From the NCBI RefSeq assembly GCF_014645655.1, contig NZ_BMMD01000017.1, positions 1-64,000 on the forward strand: a stretch of 64,000 nt of DNA, read 5' to 3'. Made by a program: the position numbers and the translations under genes. Under the pieces are notes generated by a model, which saw only the letters and a program-made list of their open reading frames with translations, had not been told where the DNA came from and did not search any database. Below are positions 26,143 to 34,646 of the stretch, one piece after another. Each line of letters starts with the position of its first letter. Within the stretch, counting starts at the first letter, position 1. This stretch comes from Agromyces bauzanensis. GTDB lineage: Bacteria > Actinomycetota > Actinomycetes > Actinomycetales > Microbacteriaceae.

Positions 26143-27563
26143 TCAATCGATCTCGACGGCCACGGCCTCGGGTGCCTCGACGTGGGCGCGCAGCCCCGTG
26201 AACAGCCCGGCCGCCCACACGCCGAGCGCGACGGTGATCGCGACGGCCACCGCGGTCACGGTGCCGAGGGGCAGCAGGAGCGCGAAGACGATGGCCGTGA
26301 GCGCGATGGTCACGGCGGCGCCGAGCGCGTCGGCGACCGTCATGGCCGAGCTGATGAAGCCCTGGTTCTCGAGGCTCGACGACTGCAGGCCGATCACGGT
26401 CGTGCGCGGGTACATGATGCCCATGCCGGCGCCGGCGAGCGCCCACGTGATCATGAAGACGTAGGGCGGCAGCACGAGCAGCGTCGCGAGCAGCGAGCCC
26501 ACGATGGCCGCGCCGAGGAGGCCGAGGCCGATGCGCAGGCACAGCTCGTGGCTGAGGCGCTCGGGGTTGCGTCCCTGCACCTGCGACGCGATCGCCCAGG
26601 CGACGCCGCTCAGCGTGAGCACGAGCCCCGCCATCGCCGTACTCAGGAGGTAGGGCTCGCCAGTGAGGAACAGCGGCAGGTACACACCTGCGCGCCGAAG
26701 AACGCCCCCGAGAGCGTGGCGCGAGTCAGCACGGTCGCGGGCAGCCCGCGGGCGCCGCGGAGGGTGTCTCTCGGCACCATGGGGCGCACGGCGACGGCCA
26801 TGACCACGACCGCGGCGAGGGGCAGCGCCCAGCCCGCCCATCCGGATGCCTCGCTCGAGAGGTTCAGCACGAGCACCGCGACGCCCGCGAGGGTGGCCCA
26901 CGCGATGCGGGAGATGCGCCACGGCGGTCGCTGCTCGGCCGCGTCCATGCTCATGCGGCGAAGGCTCGGCACGACCATCGCGAGCGCCGGCACCACGAGT
27001 CCGACGACGCCCAGGAAGACCCACTCCCAGCCGACGCTGTCGGCCACGACGCCCGAGATGAACGGCCCCACGAGCGAGGGCACCACCCACGCGGCCGCGA
27101 ACCCGGCGAACAGGCTCGGCTGCAGCGCCGCCGGGATGACCCGCGCGACGATCACGTACAGGGCCACCGTGAGCCCGCCGCCGCCGAGCCCGTGCACGAG
27201 CCGGCCGATGACGAGCTGCCACATGCCGGTCGCGGTGCCGGCGATGAGGAGCCCGGCGACGAACAGTGCCACCGACGTGTAGAGGGCGAGGCGCGGGCCG
27301 CCGCGGTCGGCGGCGTTGCCCGCGACGATCATGCCGATGACGCTCACCGCCAGGGGCCCGGCGAACGCGAGCGCGTACAGGGACCGGCCGTCGAGGTCGG
27401 CGGCGACCGCCGGCATCACGGCGGTCACGGCCATCGCCTCGAAGGCGGCCAGGAACACGAGGGTGAACATGCCGACGCTGACCCACCGGTAGGTGGGGCC
27501 GAGCACCCGTTCTCGAACCGGCACCGGGATCTCGCCGGCGAGGTTCGCTCCGTCAACAGTCAT
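26143..27563 (-). pseudogene. MFS drug efflux-type transporter, frameshifted
   Basis: Fourteen-helix-like MFS protein. The first 290 or so residues run from ATG 27563 to FFGAQ, then one extra GT in a GTGTGT run at about 26682-26687 shifts the frame. Deleting it continues as VYLPLFLTGEPYLL and the rest of the protein to a stop at 26143. A SoxR box lies directly upstream. Could be sequence error or real inactivation. Confidence 0.82.
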
Positions 27564-27579
27564 GCGGTCGAGCGTATGA

Positions 27580-27597
27580 CCTCAACTATGGTTGAGG
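27580..27597. promoter_or_regulatory. SoxR box
   Basis: CCTCAACTATGGTTGAGG, seven-base arms with a four-base centre, matches the canonical 18-base SoxR site. It lies between the divergent MFS and soxR genes, 17 bases before the MFS ATG. SoxR in actinobacteria activates transporter and enzyme genes on exposure to redox-active compounds. Confidence 0.85.
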
Positions 27598-27649
27598 CCA
27601 AAGGGCCGTCGAACGCGACGACGGTCGACGACCCGGTGAAGGAGGGCGG

Positions 27650-28105
27650 ATGCCGCAGCTCGAGTCCGCCGGCCATGTCATGCTCACCGTCGGCGAGCTG
27701 TCGACCCGCAGCGGCGTGTCGATCTCGGCGCTCCACTTCTACGAGCGCGAGGGGCTCATCGCATCGGAGCGCGACGACCGCAATCATCGCCGCTTCCGCC
27801 GCGACGCGCTGCGCCGGGTCACGTTCATCCGCGTGGCGCAACGCGTCGGCATCCCCCTCGCCGAGATCCGCGAGGCGCTCGAGTCGCTTCCGGCGGGGCG
27901 CACGCCCACCAAGGCGGACTGGGCGCGCCTCTCCCGCCACTGGCGCGCCGCTCTCGACGCGCGCATCACCGACCTGGAGCACCTGCGCAACGACCTCGAC
28001 GGCTGCATCGGGTGCGGCTGCCTGAGCCTCAGGACGTGCCGGCTCCGCAACCCCGACGACACCCTCGGCGCGACCGGCGCGGGACCGCGCAGGTGGGAGG
28101 AGTGA
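27650..28105 (+). CDS. soxR: redox-sensitive transcriptional activator SoxR
   Basis: 151 residues, MerR family. The DNA-binding part reads TVGELSTRSGVSISALHFYEREGLI, and the [2Fe-2S] cluster motif CIGCGCLSLRTC is complete (CX2CXCX5C). GGAGGG precedes ATG 27650; ATG 27680 would give a shorter form. It faces the frameshifted MFS gene across a SoxR box. Confidence 0.95.
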   Translation: MPQLESAGHVMLTVGELSTRSGVSISALHFYEREGLIASERDDRNHRRFRRDALRRVTFIRVAQRVGIPLAEIREALESLPAGRTPTKADWARLSRHWRAALDARITDLEHLRNDLDGCIGCGCLSLRTCRLRNPDDTLGATGAGPRRWEE

Positions 28106-28162
28106 CGCGGCTCGGCGGCGGCGGCCGATGCCGCTCGGCAGCGCGGTAGAGGTGCGATGCGC

Positions 28163-29101
28163 TCATCGCACCGGCAGCTCCGCGAACGCGCGCACCGGGA
28201 ACGTGCCGAAGCCCTCTACGCGCGGCGGCACCGCCGTGAAGCGGGCTCCGCGCGCAGGCAGGCGGTCGAGCCCCGTGAGGTGCTCGACCACGTGCACGCC
28301 CGCCGCGAGCAGGATCGAGTGCGCGGGCCGCGTGCCGCCCGACTCGGTGTCGTCGATGTTGAGCGAGTCGATGCCCACGAGCCCGACGCCTGCGCCGACG
28401 AGGTGCCGCGCGCCCGCCTCGGTGAGGAAGGGCGCGCCGTGCGCGTACTCGGGCGCACCGAAGTGGCGGCTCCAGTCGGTGTGCAGCAGCACCGCGGTGC
28501 CTGCGAGCTCGCGATCGAAGAAGACCTCGGCGGGGATGCCGCGGCTCGCGACATCCGTCAGGTGGAACACCTCGGCGGGCAGCCCGACGAGCGTCTCCAG
28601 CGAGAGGCTCGCGAGGTCGCCGCCCTTGGCGTACCGGTGATACGGGCTGTCGAGGTAGGTGCCCGTGTTGCCCGCCATCGTGATGAGGTCGATCGCGAAC
28701 TCGATGCCGGGCGCGTAGTGCTCGCGTGACGCCTCGCGCGTGAGATGCGGGGTCACGGTCGGCGCCGGGATGCCCGGATAGGTCACGAGTCCGGCCCGGA
28801 TCGTGTGGCTGAGGTCGACGAGCTCGCCGCGTTCGGCGCCGGGGGCAGCGGATGCCGCGTGGCCGGCCGCGCCGGTGTCGGCCATGCCGCGCGAGCCACG
28901 GTGCGGCTCCTCGACGACCTGGAGGTTCGAGAGTGCGACGCGTCCGACCAGCGCGAGCCCGAGGTGCCGCACGAGGAGTACGGCGATCTCGGCGTCGTTG
29001 GTGTCGGCCGATGGGATATCGAGCCGGAAGCCGTCGGCCCGCAACCCGCCTCCGTTCACGAAGTCGATCTCGGCGTCGAAGTGAGCGCGATACTCGGTCA
29101 C
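28163..29101 (-). CDS. cyclase family protein (kynurenine formamidase-like) with 72-residue N-terminal extension
   Basis: The C-terminal 240 residues (from ATG 28885) are a metal-dependent cyclase/formamidase: ELVDLSHTI at the start, NTGTYLDSPYHRY in place of the usual HTGTHxDxPxH, and VGIDSLNID. The first metal-binding His is changed to Asn. The frame continues upstream without a stop to GTG 29101, five bases after the permease stop, encoding EYRAHFDAEIDFVNGG and LVRHLGLALVGRVAL, a possible small separate domain. It is either a fusion or two genes whose stop is missing. Cotranscribed with an amino-acid permease. Confidence 0.75.
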   Translation of the reverse strand: MTEYRAHFDAEIDFVNGGGLRADGFRLDIPSADTNDAEIAVLLVRHLGLALVGRVALSNLQVVEEPHRGSRGMADTGAAGHAASAAPGAERGELVDLSHTIRAGLVTYPGIPAPTVTPHLTREASREHYAPGIEFAIDLITMAGNTGTYLDSPYHRYAKGGDLASLSLETLVGLPAEVFHLTDVASRGIPAEVFFDRELAGTAVLLHTDWSRHFGAPEYAHGAPFLTEAGARHLVGAGVGLVGIDSLNIDDTESGGTRPAHSILLAAGVHVVEHLTGLDRLPARGARFTAVPPRVEGFGTFPVRAFAELPVR

Positions 29102-29106
29102 TCGGA

Positions 29107-30480
29107 CTACCGCCCGCGGGAGGTGGTGGTGGAGCCGGTCAGCGCGGGCTCCGGCTCTGGTCCGGCCTCGACCGGCGTCGCCGCGGCATCCGCGGGACCG
29201 TTGCGCAGCCTCCGCACGACCGTGACAAGCACCGCCGCCGCCGCGAGCAGGAGGGGCACGACGAGGTTCGCCCCGGCGAGCACGAGGAGTCCGACCGTCA
29301 TGATCGTCGCGATGACCGCGAGCCACCAGCCGAAGCTCCAGCGCCGCAGCAGCAAGGTCGCGGCGAGCATGCCCAGGGCGTAGATCGCGACCATGTTGCT
29401 CGTGTGGATGAGGATGAACGCCGTGAGATCGAGGTCGTTCAGGAGCATGAGCCCGAAGTACACGATGATGAGCAGGCCCGTGAGTGCAAGCGCGCGACGC
29501 GGGATCTCGCCGTCGGCCGCGCCCTTCGCGAAGAAACGGGGGAGGTCGCCGTCGCGGCCGAGCGCCGCTCCGAGCTTGCCGAATGCCGGGAGGTAGGCGT
29601 TCATCACGCCGAACGTGACGATGGCCGCGATGATCGCGACGAACACGGGCCCGACGCCGGGCACCGTCGTCTCGACGAGATCGACGAGCGGCGCCTGCCC
29701 TTCGCCTGCCCGGTCGCCGAGCGCCGCGACGGTGACGACCTGCAACGCGAGGTACCCGGCGCCGACGACGACGATGGCGATGCCGGTGGCGATGGGGATC
29801 GTGCGGCGTGGGTTCTCGAACTCGCCCGCGACATGGGTGCCGACCTCCCAGCCGGCGAACGCCCACACGAAGAGGCTGATCGCGAGGCCCACGCCGCCCC
29901 ATCCGTTCGGCAGGAACGGCTGGAAGTTCGAGGCGTCGACTGCCGGGAACGTGACCGCCACGACGCCGACCACGACCGCGAGCAGCAGTCCCGTGAGCGC
30001 GAACTGCACCCACCCGGCCACGCGGACGCCGAACCAGTTGGCGATGAACGGGGGCACGAGGACTGCGAAGCCGATCACCGGCACGGCGGCGCGGTCGACC
30101 CCGAGCACCGCGACGACGTACTCGCCGCCCAGGATCGCGAGCACGGGTGCGCCCACGCACACGCCGAAGAAGAACCAGTAGCCGGTCATGCGCGCGGCCG
30201 TTCCGCCGAGGGCGCGTCGCACGAAGCTCGCCACTCCGCCGGCATCGGGGTAGCGCGCGGCGAGCGCGGCGAACGTGCCGGCGAGCGGGATGGAGAGCAC
30301 GAGCACCGCGGCCACGGCGATGATCGAGGCCGGGCCGGCCGCGGCGGCGGCGAGGCCAGGCAGCACGAGGATGCCGGTGCCGAGCACGCTGCCGATGTAG
30401 AGCGCCGTGCCCTGCCCGAGACCGAGGGTGCCGCCCTGGCGCTGCGGGCCGGCCGGCGCGCCCGTCTGGTTCGGAGTCAC
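29107..30480 (-). CDS. APC family amino acid permease
   Basis: About 457 residues, twelve or more hydrophobic helices. The N-terminal GTALYIGSVLGTGILVLPGLAA is the substrate-binding unwound helix of the family. GTG 30480 is the likely start; ATG 30513 is in frame. Pairing with a kynurenine-formamidase-like cyclase suggests an amino-acid derivative as substrate (inference). Confidence 0.88.
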   Translation of the reverse strand: MTPNQTGAPAGPQRQGGTLGLGQGTALYIGSVLGTGILVLPGLAAAAAGPASIIAVAAVLVLSIPLAGTFAALAARYPDAGGVASFVRRALGGTAARMTGYWFFFGVCVGAPVLAILGGEYVVAVLGVDRAAVPVIGFAVLVPPFIANWFGVRVAGWVQFALTGLLLAVVVGVVAVTFPAVDASNFQPFLPNGWGGVGLAISLFVWAFAGWEVGTHVAGEFENPRRTIPIATGIAIVVVGAGYLALQVVTVAALGDRAGEGQAPLVDLVETTVPGVGPVFVAIIAAIVTFGVMNAYLPAFGKLGAALGRDGDLPRFFAKGAADGEIPRRALALTGLLIIVYFGLMLLNDLDLTAFILIHTSNMVAIYALGMLAATLLLRRWSFGWWLAVIATIMTVGLLVLAGANLVVPLLLAAAAVLVTVVRRLRNGPADAAATPVEAGPEPEPALTGSTTTSRGR

Positions 30481-30537
30481 CCGCTCATTCTGGGGGATCC
30501 GACCGACACGCACCGCTGGCAGGTCTGACGGCTTCCG

Positions 30538-31434
30538 TCAAGATCCTGCCACCGTCGGCTCCGAGGGTCGAGAAGCCGACCCCGCGGGTCGAGGCGCCGA
30601 CGGTGGAGGCGTCTCGAAACCCGCTCGCACCGGCACCGATCCGTGGCCGCGCACCTGCGACGTCGCGGCCTCCCGATCCAGGAAGTTGACCACCTCCCCG
30701 ATCGCGCTCATGAGCGGCGCCGGGAATACCACGAGCGTGTTCTTGTCGACGCCGACCTCGACGAGCGTCTGCAGCGTGCGCAACTGAAGGGCGAGCGGAT
30801 GCGCCATCATCGTGTCGCTCGCGGCGCCGAGTTGCGACGCGGCCAGCGCCTCGCCCTCCGCCGCTATGACCTTCGCGCGCTTCTCGCGCTCCGCCTCCGC
30901 CTGCTTCGCCATGGCGCGCTTCATCGAGTCGGGGAGGAGGATGTCCTTCAGTTCGACGAGCGTGACCTCGACGCCCCAGTCGGCCGTCGTGACATCCAGG
31001 ATCTCGCGGATGTTCCCGTTGAGGGCCGCCGTGTCGGAGAGCGTCTCATCGAGGTGGTGCTGCCCGACGACCCTGCGGAGCGTCGTCTGGGCGATCTGGT
31101 CGATGGCCGACTTGACGTCCTCGATCGCGATCACCGACTTCACCGGATCGATGATCCGGTAGTAGGCGACGGCCGAGACGCCGACGGTCACGTTGTCCTT
31201 CGTGATGATGCCCTGCGACTGGATCGGCAGCGTGACGATGCGCAGCGACACCTTGATCATCACGTCGACGATCGGGACGATGAAGCGGATGCCCGGATCC
31301 CGCACGTTGTGCAGCCGGCCGAACCGGAGCACCACGCCGCGTTCGTACTGCTTCACGATCTTCACCGACATGAAGAACAGCACGATCGCGAGCACGCCCA
31401 CGATGATCAGGGTGACGATGAGGCCAGTGGTCAT
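30538..31434 (-). CDS. slipin family (SPFH/stomatin-like) membrane protein
   Basis: 298 residues. One N-terminal membrane helix, then the SPFH core (VKQYERGVVLRFGRL, GIRFIVPIVDVMIKVSLR, QTTLRRVVGQHHLDE) and a coiled coil rich in AEAEREKRAKVIAAEGEA. The C-terminus is Pro/Ser-rich. Such proteins organise membrane microdomains. No NfeD partner is adjacent. Confidence 0.92.
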   Translation of the reverse strand: MTTGLIVTLIIVGVLAIVLFFMSVKIVKQYERGVVLRFGRLHNVRDPGIRFIVPIVDVMIKVSLRIVTLPIQSQGIITKDNVTVGVSAVAYYRIIDPVKSVIAIEDVKSAIDQIAQTTLRRVVGQHHLDETLSDTAALNGNIREILDVTTADWGVEVTLVELKDILLPDSMKRAMAKQAEAEREKRAKVIAAEGEALAASQLGAASDTMMAHPLALQLRTLQTLVEVGVDKNTLVVFPAPLMSAIGEVVNFLDREAATSQVRGHGSVPVRAGFETPPPSAPRPAGSASRPSEPTVAGS

Positions 31435-31586
31435 GAGCTCAGCTCCCCGGCGCCGGTGACGTGCCGCGCGCCGTCACCTCGATTCTCCCACCGTCCGCCG
31501 CGCCACGACCCGGTACCGCCTCACGACCGTTCGCCGGGGTCCTCCACCGCACGAAAGGTCGTCAGGCTGCGAACGAGCGGATGCCG

Positions 31587-32786
31587 CTACAGACGCGCGA
31601 GCGTCCGGTCGATGTCGTCGAGCAGGTCGTCGACGTCCTCGATGCCCACCGACAGGCGCACGATCGAGTCGGGCACCTCCGCCTCGGTGCCCTTCACCGA
31701 CGCGTGCGTCATGTCCGAGGGGTAGTTCACGAGCGACTCCACGCCGCCGAGCGATTCGGCCAACTGGAAGAGCGACGTCGACTCCGCGAATCGGCGCGCC
31801 GCCGGTGCTCCGCCGGCGAGCGCGATCGAGAGCATGCCGCCGTATCCCGACATCTGGCGCCCGGCGAGTTCGTGTCCGGAGTGCGACTCCAACCCCGGGT
31901 AGTAGACCCGCTCGACGGCCGCGTGCTCGTCGAGGCGCCGCGCGATGGCCAGGGCGTTCTGGCTGTGCCGTTGCATCCGGATGCCGAGGGTCTTGATGCC
32001 GCGCGACGTGAGGAACGCGTCGAACGGACCCGAGATCGCACCGGCCGCGAACTGCGTGAACGTCACGCGCTCGGCCAGCTCCTCCTGCCCGGCCGCGAAC
32101 ACGAGCCCGCCACCCACGACGTCGGAGTGGCCGCCGAGGTACTTCGTCGTCGAGTGCACGACCACGGCGGCGCCGAACGCGAGCGGCTGCTGCAGCGCGG
32201 GCGAGGCGAACGTGTTGTCGACCACGACCAGCACGCCCGCCTCGTCGCCGAGCTCGGCGAGCGCCGCGACGTCGGAGATCTTCATGAGCGGGTTCGACGG
32301 CGTCTCGACCCAGAGCACCTTGGTGGTGCCGAGCTCGATCGCGTCGCGCACGGCGGCGAGGTCGCTCGTGTCGACGGTGGCGTGACGGATGCTCCAGCCG
32401 CCGAAGATGCGACGCACGAGCCGGTGCGTGCCCCCGTACACGTCGTTGCCGATCACCACGTGGTCGCCGGGCGCGAGCACGGTGCGCAGCAGGGCATCCT
32501 CGGCGGCGAGGCCCGACGCGAACGAGAGGCCGCGGATGCCGCCTTCGAGCGCCGCGAGCTGGGTCTCGAGCGCGGTGCGCGTCGGGTTGCTGCTGCGCGA
32601 GTACTCGTAGCCGCCGCGGAGGCCCCCGATGCCGTCCTGCACGAACGTCGAGGTCTGGTAGATCGGCGGGATGACCGCGCCGGTGGTCGGGTCGAACGCC
32701 TGCCCCGCGTGGATGGCGCGGGTGTCGAAGCGTGCGTCGTCGTGCCGCTGCTCCGTGCGCAATTCAGGAGTGTTCATGTCTTTCAT
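31587..32786 (-). CDS. metB: cystathionine gamma-synthase/lyase (PLP-dependent)
   Basis: About 399 residues. Cys/Met-metabolism fold: IYQTSTFVQDG, YEYSRSSNPTRTALE, FASGLAAEDALLR, and the PLP lysine in VVHSTTKYLGGHSDVVGG. It follows cbs on the same strand, so the pair can perform transsulfuration. Synthase and lyase cannot be told apart here. Start is ATG 32786 after GGGAAGG, or ATG 32777. Confidence 0.9.
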   Translation of the reverse strand: MKDMNTPELRTEQRHDDARFDTRAIHAGQAFDPTTGAVIPPIYQTSTFVQDGIGGLRGGYEYSRSSNPTRTALETQLAALEGGIRGLSFASGLAAEDALLRTVLAPGDHVVIGNDVYGGTHRLVRRIFGGWSIRHATVDTSDLAAVRDAIELGTTKVLWVETPSNPLMKISDVAALAELGDEAGVLVVVDNTFASPALQQPLAFGAAVVVHSTTKYLGGHSDVVGGGLVFAAGQEELAERVTFTQFAAGAISGPFDAFLTSRGIKTLGIRMQRHSQNALAIARRLDEHAAVERVYYPGLESHSGHELAGRQMSGYGGMLSIALAGGAPAARRFAESTSLFQLAESLGGVESLVNYPSDMTHASVKGTEAEVPDSIVRLSVGIEDVDDLLDDIDRTLARL

Positions 32787-32930
32787 TGCCTTCCCATTGG
32801 ATTGTGAAGTCTGTGGGCTTGTTTGCGAGTCGATCGGATGCCTCGGCGCCGACCCGTTCCTGAATTCTGGACTGCTACCGGCCGCGGGTGCCGGCACGGC
32901 CGCCGCGGCGCATCCCGCCCGAGGCGGCCG

Positions 32931-34298
32931 TCAGGCCGAGAGGTAGCTGAGCAGGTCGGAGCGGCTGATGACGCCGAGGGCCTTGCCGCCGTCGGTCACG
33001 AGCATGGCGGGGGCCGTCGCGAACGCCGCACGTGCTGCGGCGACGGGCTCGTTCACGCCGATCTGGGGCAAGGGCTCGCCGATGACGGTCGTGACCTTGT
33101 CGGTGAGCTTCGCCCTGCTGGAGAACACGAGGTCGAGCAGCTCCTCCTCGTGCAGCGCTCCGACGACCTCGCCGAGCACCACAGGCGGCTCGGTGGTGAG
33201 CACGAGCAGCTGCGACACGCCCGCCCCGGTCATGGTGTCGATGGCATCGCGGATCGTGTCGTTCGGACGCACGTAGAGCAGCGGCGGCGTGCGGTCGGCC
33301 TTGGCGGCCAACAGCTCGGCCACGGTGTCACCCTCGGGCGCGTTCGAGAAGCCGTACGCGCGCATCCACTTGTCGTTGAAGATCTTGCCGAGGTAGCCGC
33401 GACCGCCGTCGGGCAGCAGCACCACGAAGACGTCGTCGGGACCGGCGGATGCCGCGGCCTTCAGCGCCGCGACCACGGCCATGCCGCTCGACCCGCCGAC
33501 GAGGATGCCCTCCTCGCGGGCCAGGCGGCGCGTCATCTCGAACGACTCCGCGTCGCTGACTGCGATGATCTCGTGCGGAACCGACGGGTCGTACGCCGTG
33601 GGCCAGAAGTCCTCGCCCACGCCCTCGACGAGGTAGGGGCGTCCGGTGCCGCCCGAGTACACCGAGCCCTCGGGATCGGCGCCGATGATGCGCACCGTGT
33701 CGCCCGACACCTCGCGCAGGTAGCGGCCGGTGCCCGTGATGGTGCCGCCCGTGCCGACGCCGGCGACGAAGTGCGTGACCCTGCCGTCGGTGTCGCGCCA
33801 GATCTCGGGGCCGGTGGTCTCGTAGTGCGAGCGCGGGCCGTTGGGGTTCGAGTACTGGTCGGGCTTGTAGGCGCCCGGGATCTCGCGGGCGAGGCGATCG
33901 GACACGCCGTAGTACGACTCGGGGCTGTCGGGTGCCACGGCCGTCGGCGTCACCACGACCTCGGCGCCGTACGCCGTGAGCACGTTGCGCTTGTCCTCAC
34001 CCACCTTGTCGGGGCACACGAAGACGCAGCGGTAGCCGCGCTGCTGGGCGACGAGTGCGAGCCCGACGCCGGTGTTGCCCGACGTGGGTTCCACGATCGT
34101 GCCGCCCGGCTTGAGTTTGCCCTCCGCCTCGGCCGCGTCGATGATGCGGGCCGCGATGCGGTCCTTCGAGGAGCCGCCCGGGTTCAGGTACTCGAGTTTC
34201 ACCAGCACCGTGGCATCCGTCACCCCCTCGGTGACGCGGTGCAGCTTGACGAGCGGGGTGTTGCCGACGAGATCGACGATGGTCTCTGCGTACTTCAT
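32931..34298 (-). CDS. cbs: cystathionine beta-synthase
   Basis: 455 residues. N-terminal PLP fold with GGSSKDRIAARIID (Schiff-base Lys), PTSGNTGVGLA and GTGGTITGTGRYL; C-terminal pair of CBS domains (VRPNDTIRDAIDTMTGAGVSQLLV onward). Makes cystathionine from serine and homocysteine. Upstream of metB-like gene, gap about 145 bases. Confidence 0.94.
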   Translation of the reverse strand: MKYAETIVDLVGNTPLVKLHRVTEGVTDATVLVKLEYLNPGGSSKDRIAARIIDAAEAEGKLKPGGTIVEPTSGNTGVGLALVAQQRGYRCVFVCPDKVGEDKRNVLTAYGAEVVVTPTAVAPDSPESYYGVSDRLAREIPGAYKPDQYSNPNGPRSHYETTGPEIWRDTDGRVTHFVAGVGTGGTITGTGRYLREVSGDTVRIIGADPEGSVYSGGTGRPYLVEGVGEDFWPTAYDPSVPHEIIAVSDAESFEMTRRLAREEGILVGGSSGMAVVAALKAAASAGPDDVFVVLLPDGGRGYLGKIFNDKWMRAYGFSNAPEGDTVAELLAAKADRTPPLLYVRPNDTIRDAIDTMTGAGVSQLLVLTTEPPVVLGEVVGALHEEELLDLVFSSRAKLTDKVTTVIGEPLPQIGVNEPVAAARAAFATAPAMLVTDGGKALGVISRSDLLSYLSA

Positions 34299-34646
34299 GC
34301 TGTGTTCGTTCCTCGTGTCAGTGCGTCTTGGGCGCAGGATGCGGTGCGCGACGCTGGAAAGGGGTCGCCTGTCTCAGCGACGACAACACAACATGGAAGA
34401 GTTCACGCGCCCAGCCTAGTCGCGCGGATGCCGCAGACGCGACGCTGCCGGGATGCAGCACGTTCGACGACTGCTGCCGACCTCGCAGATGCTGCATTCC
34501 GGTCGGATGCCCGTCACGCGGAGCCTTCTCACAGCCCATGCGTTCGCATCCGTCGTCGCCAGCCAGACCTCGGAGATCGCGGTCATGCAGGAGCTGCTCG
34601 CCGCACGCACGGCCGCTCCGGCGCCCGCTGGTCGAGGAGGTGGGCG
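34299..34646. other. intergenic region upstream of cbs
   Basis: About 350 bases between cbs and the ABC exporter gene, both on the minus strand. It should hold the cbs promoter; GAGGAAC lies a few bases before the cbs ATG. No gene or recognisable riboswitch was seen. Confidence 0.4.
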
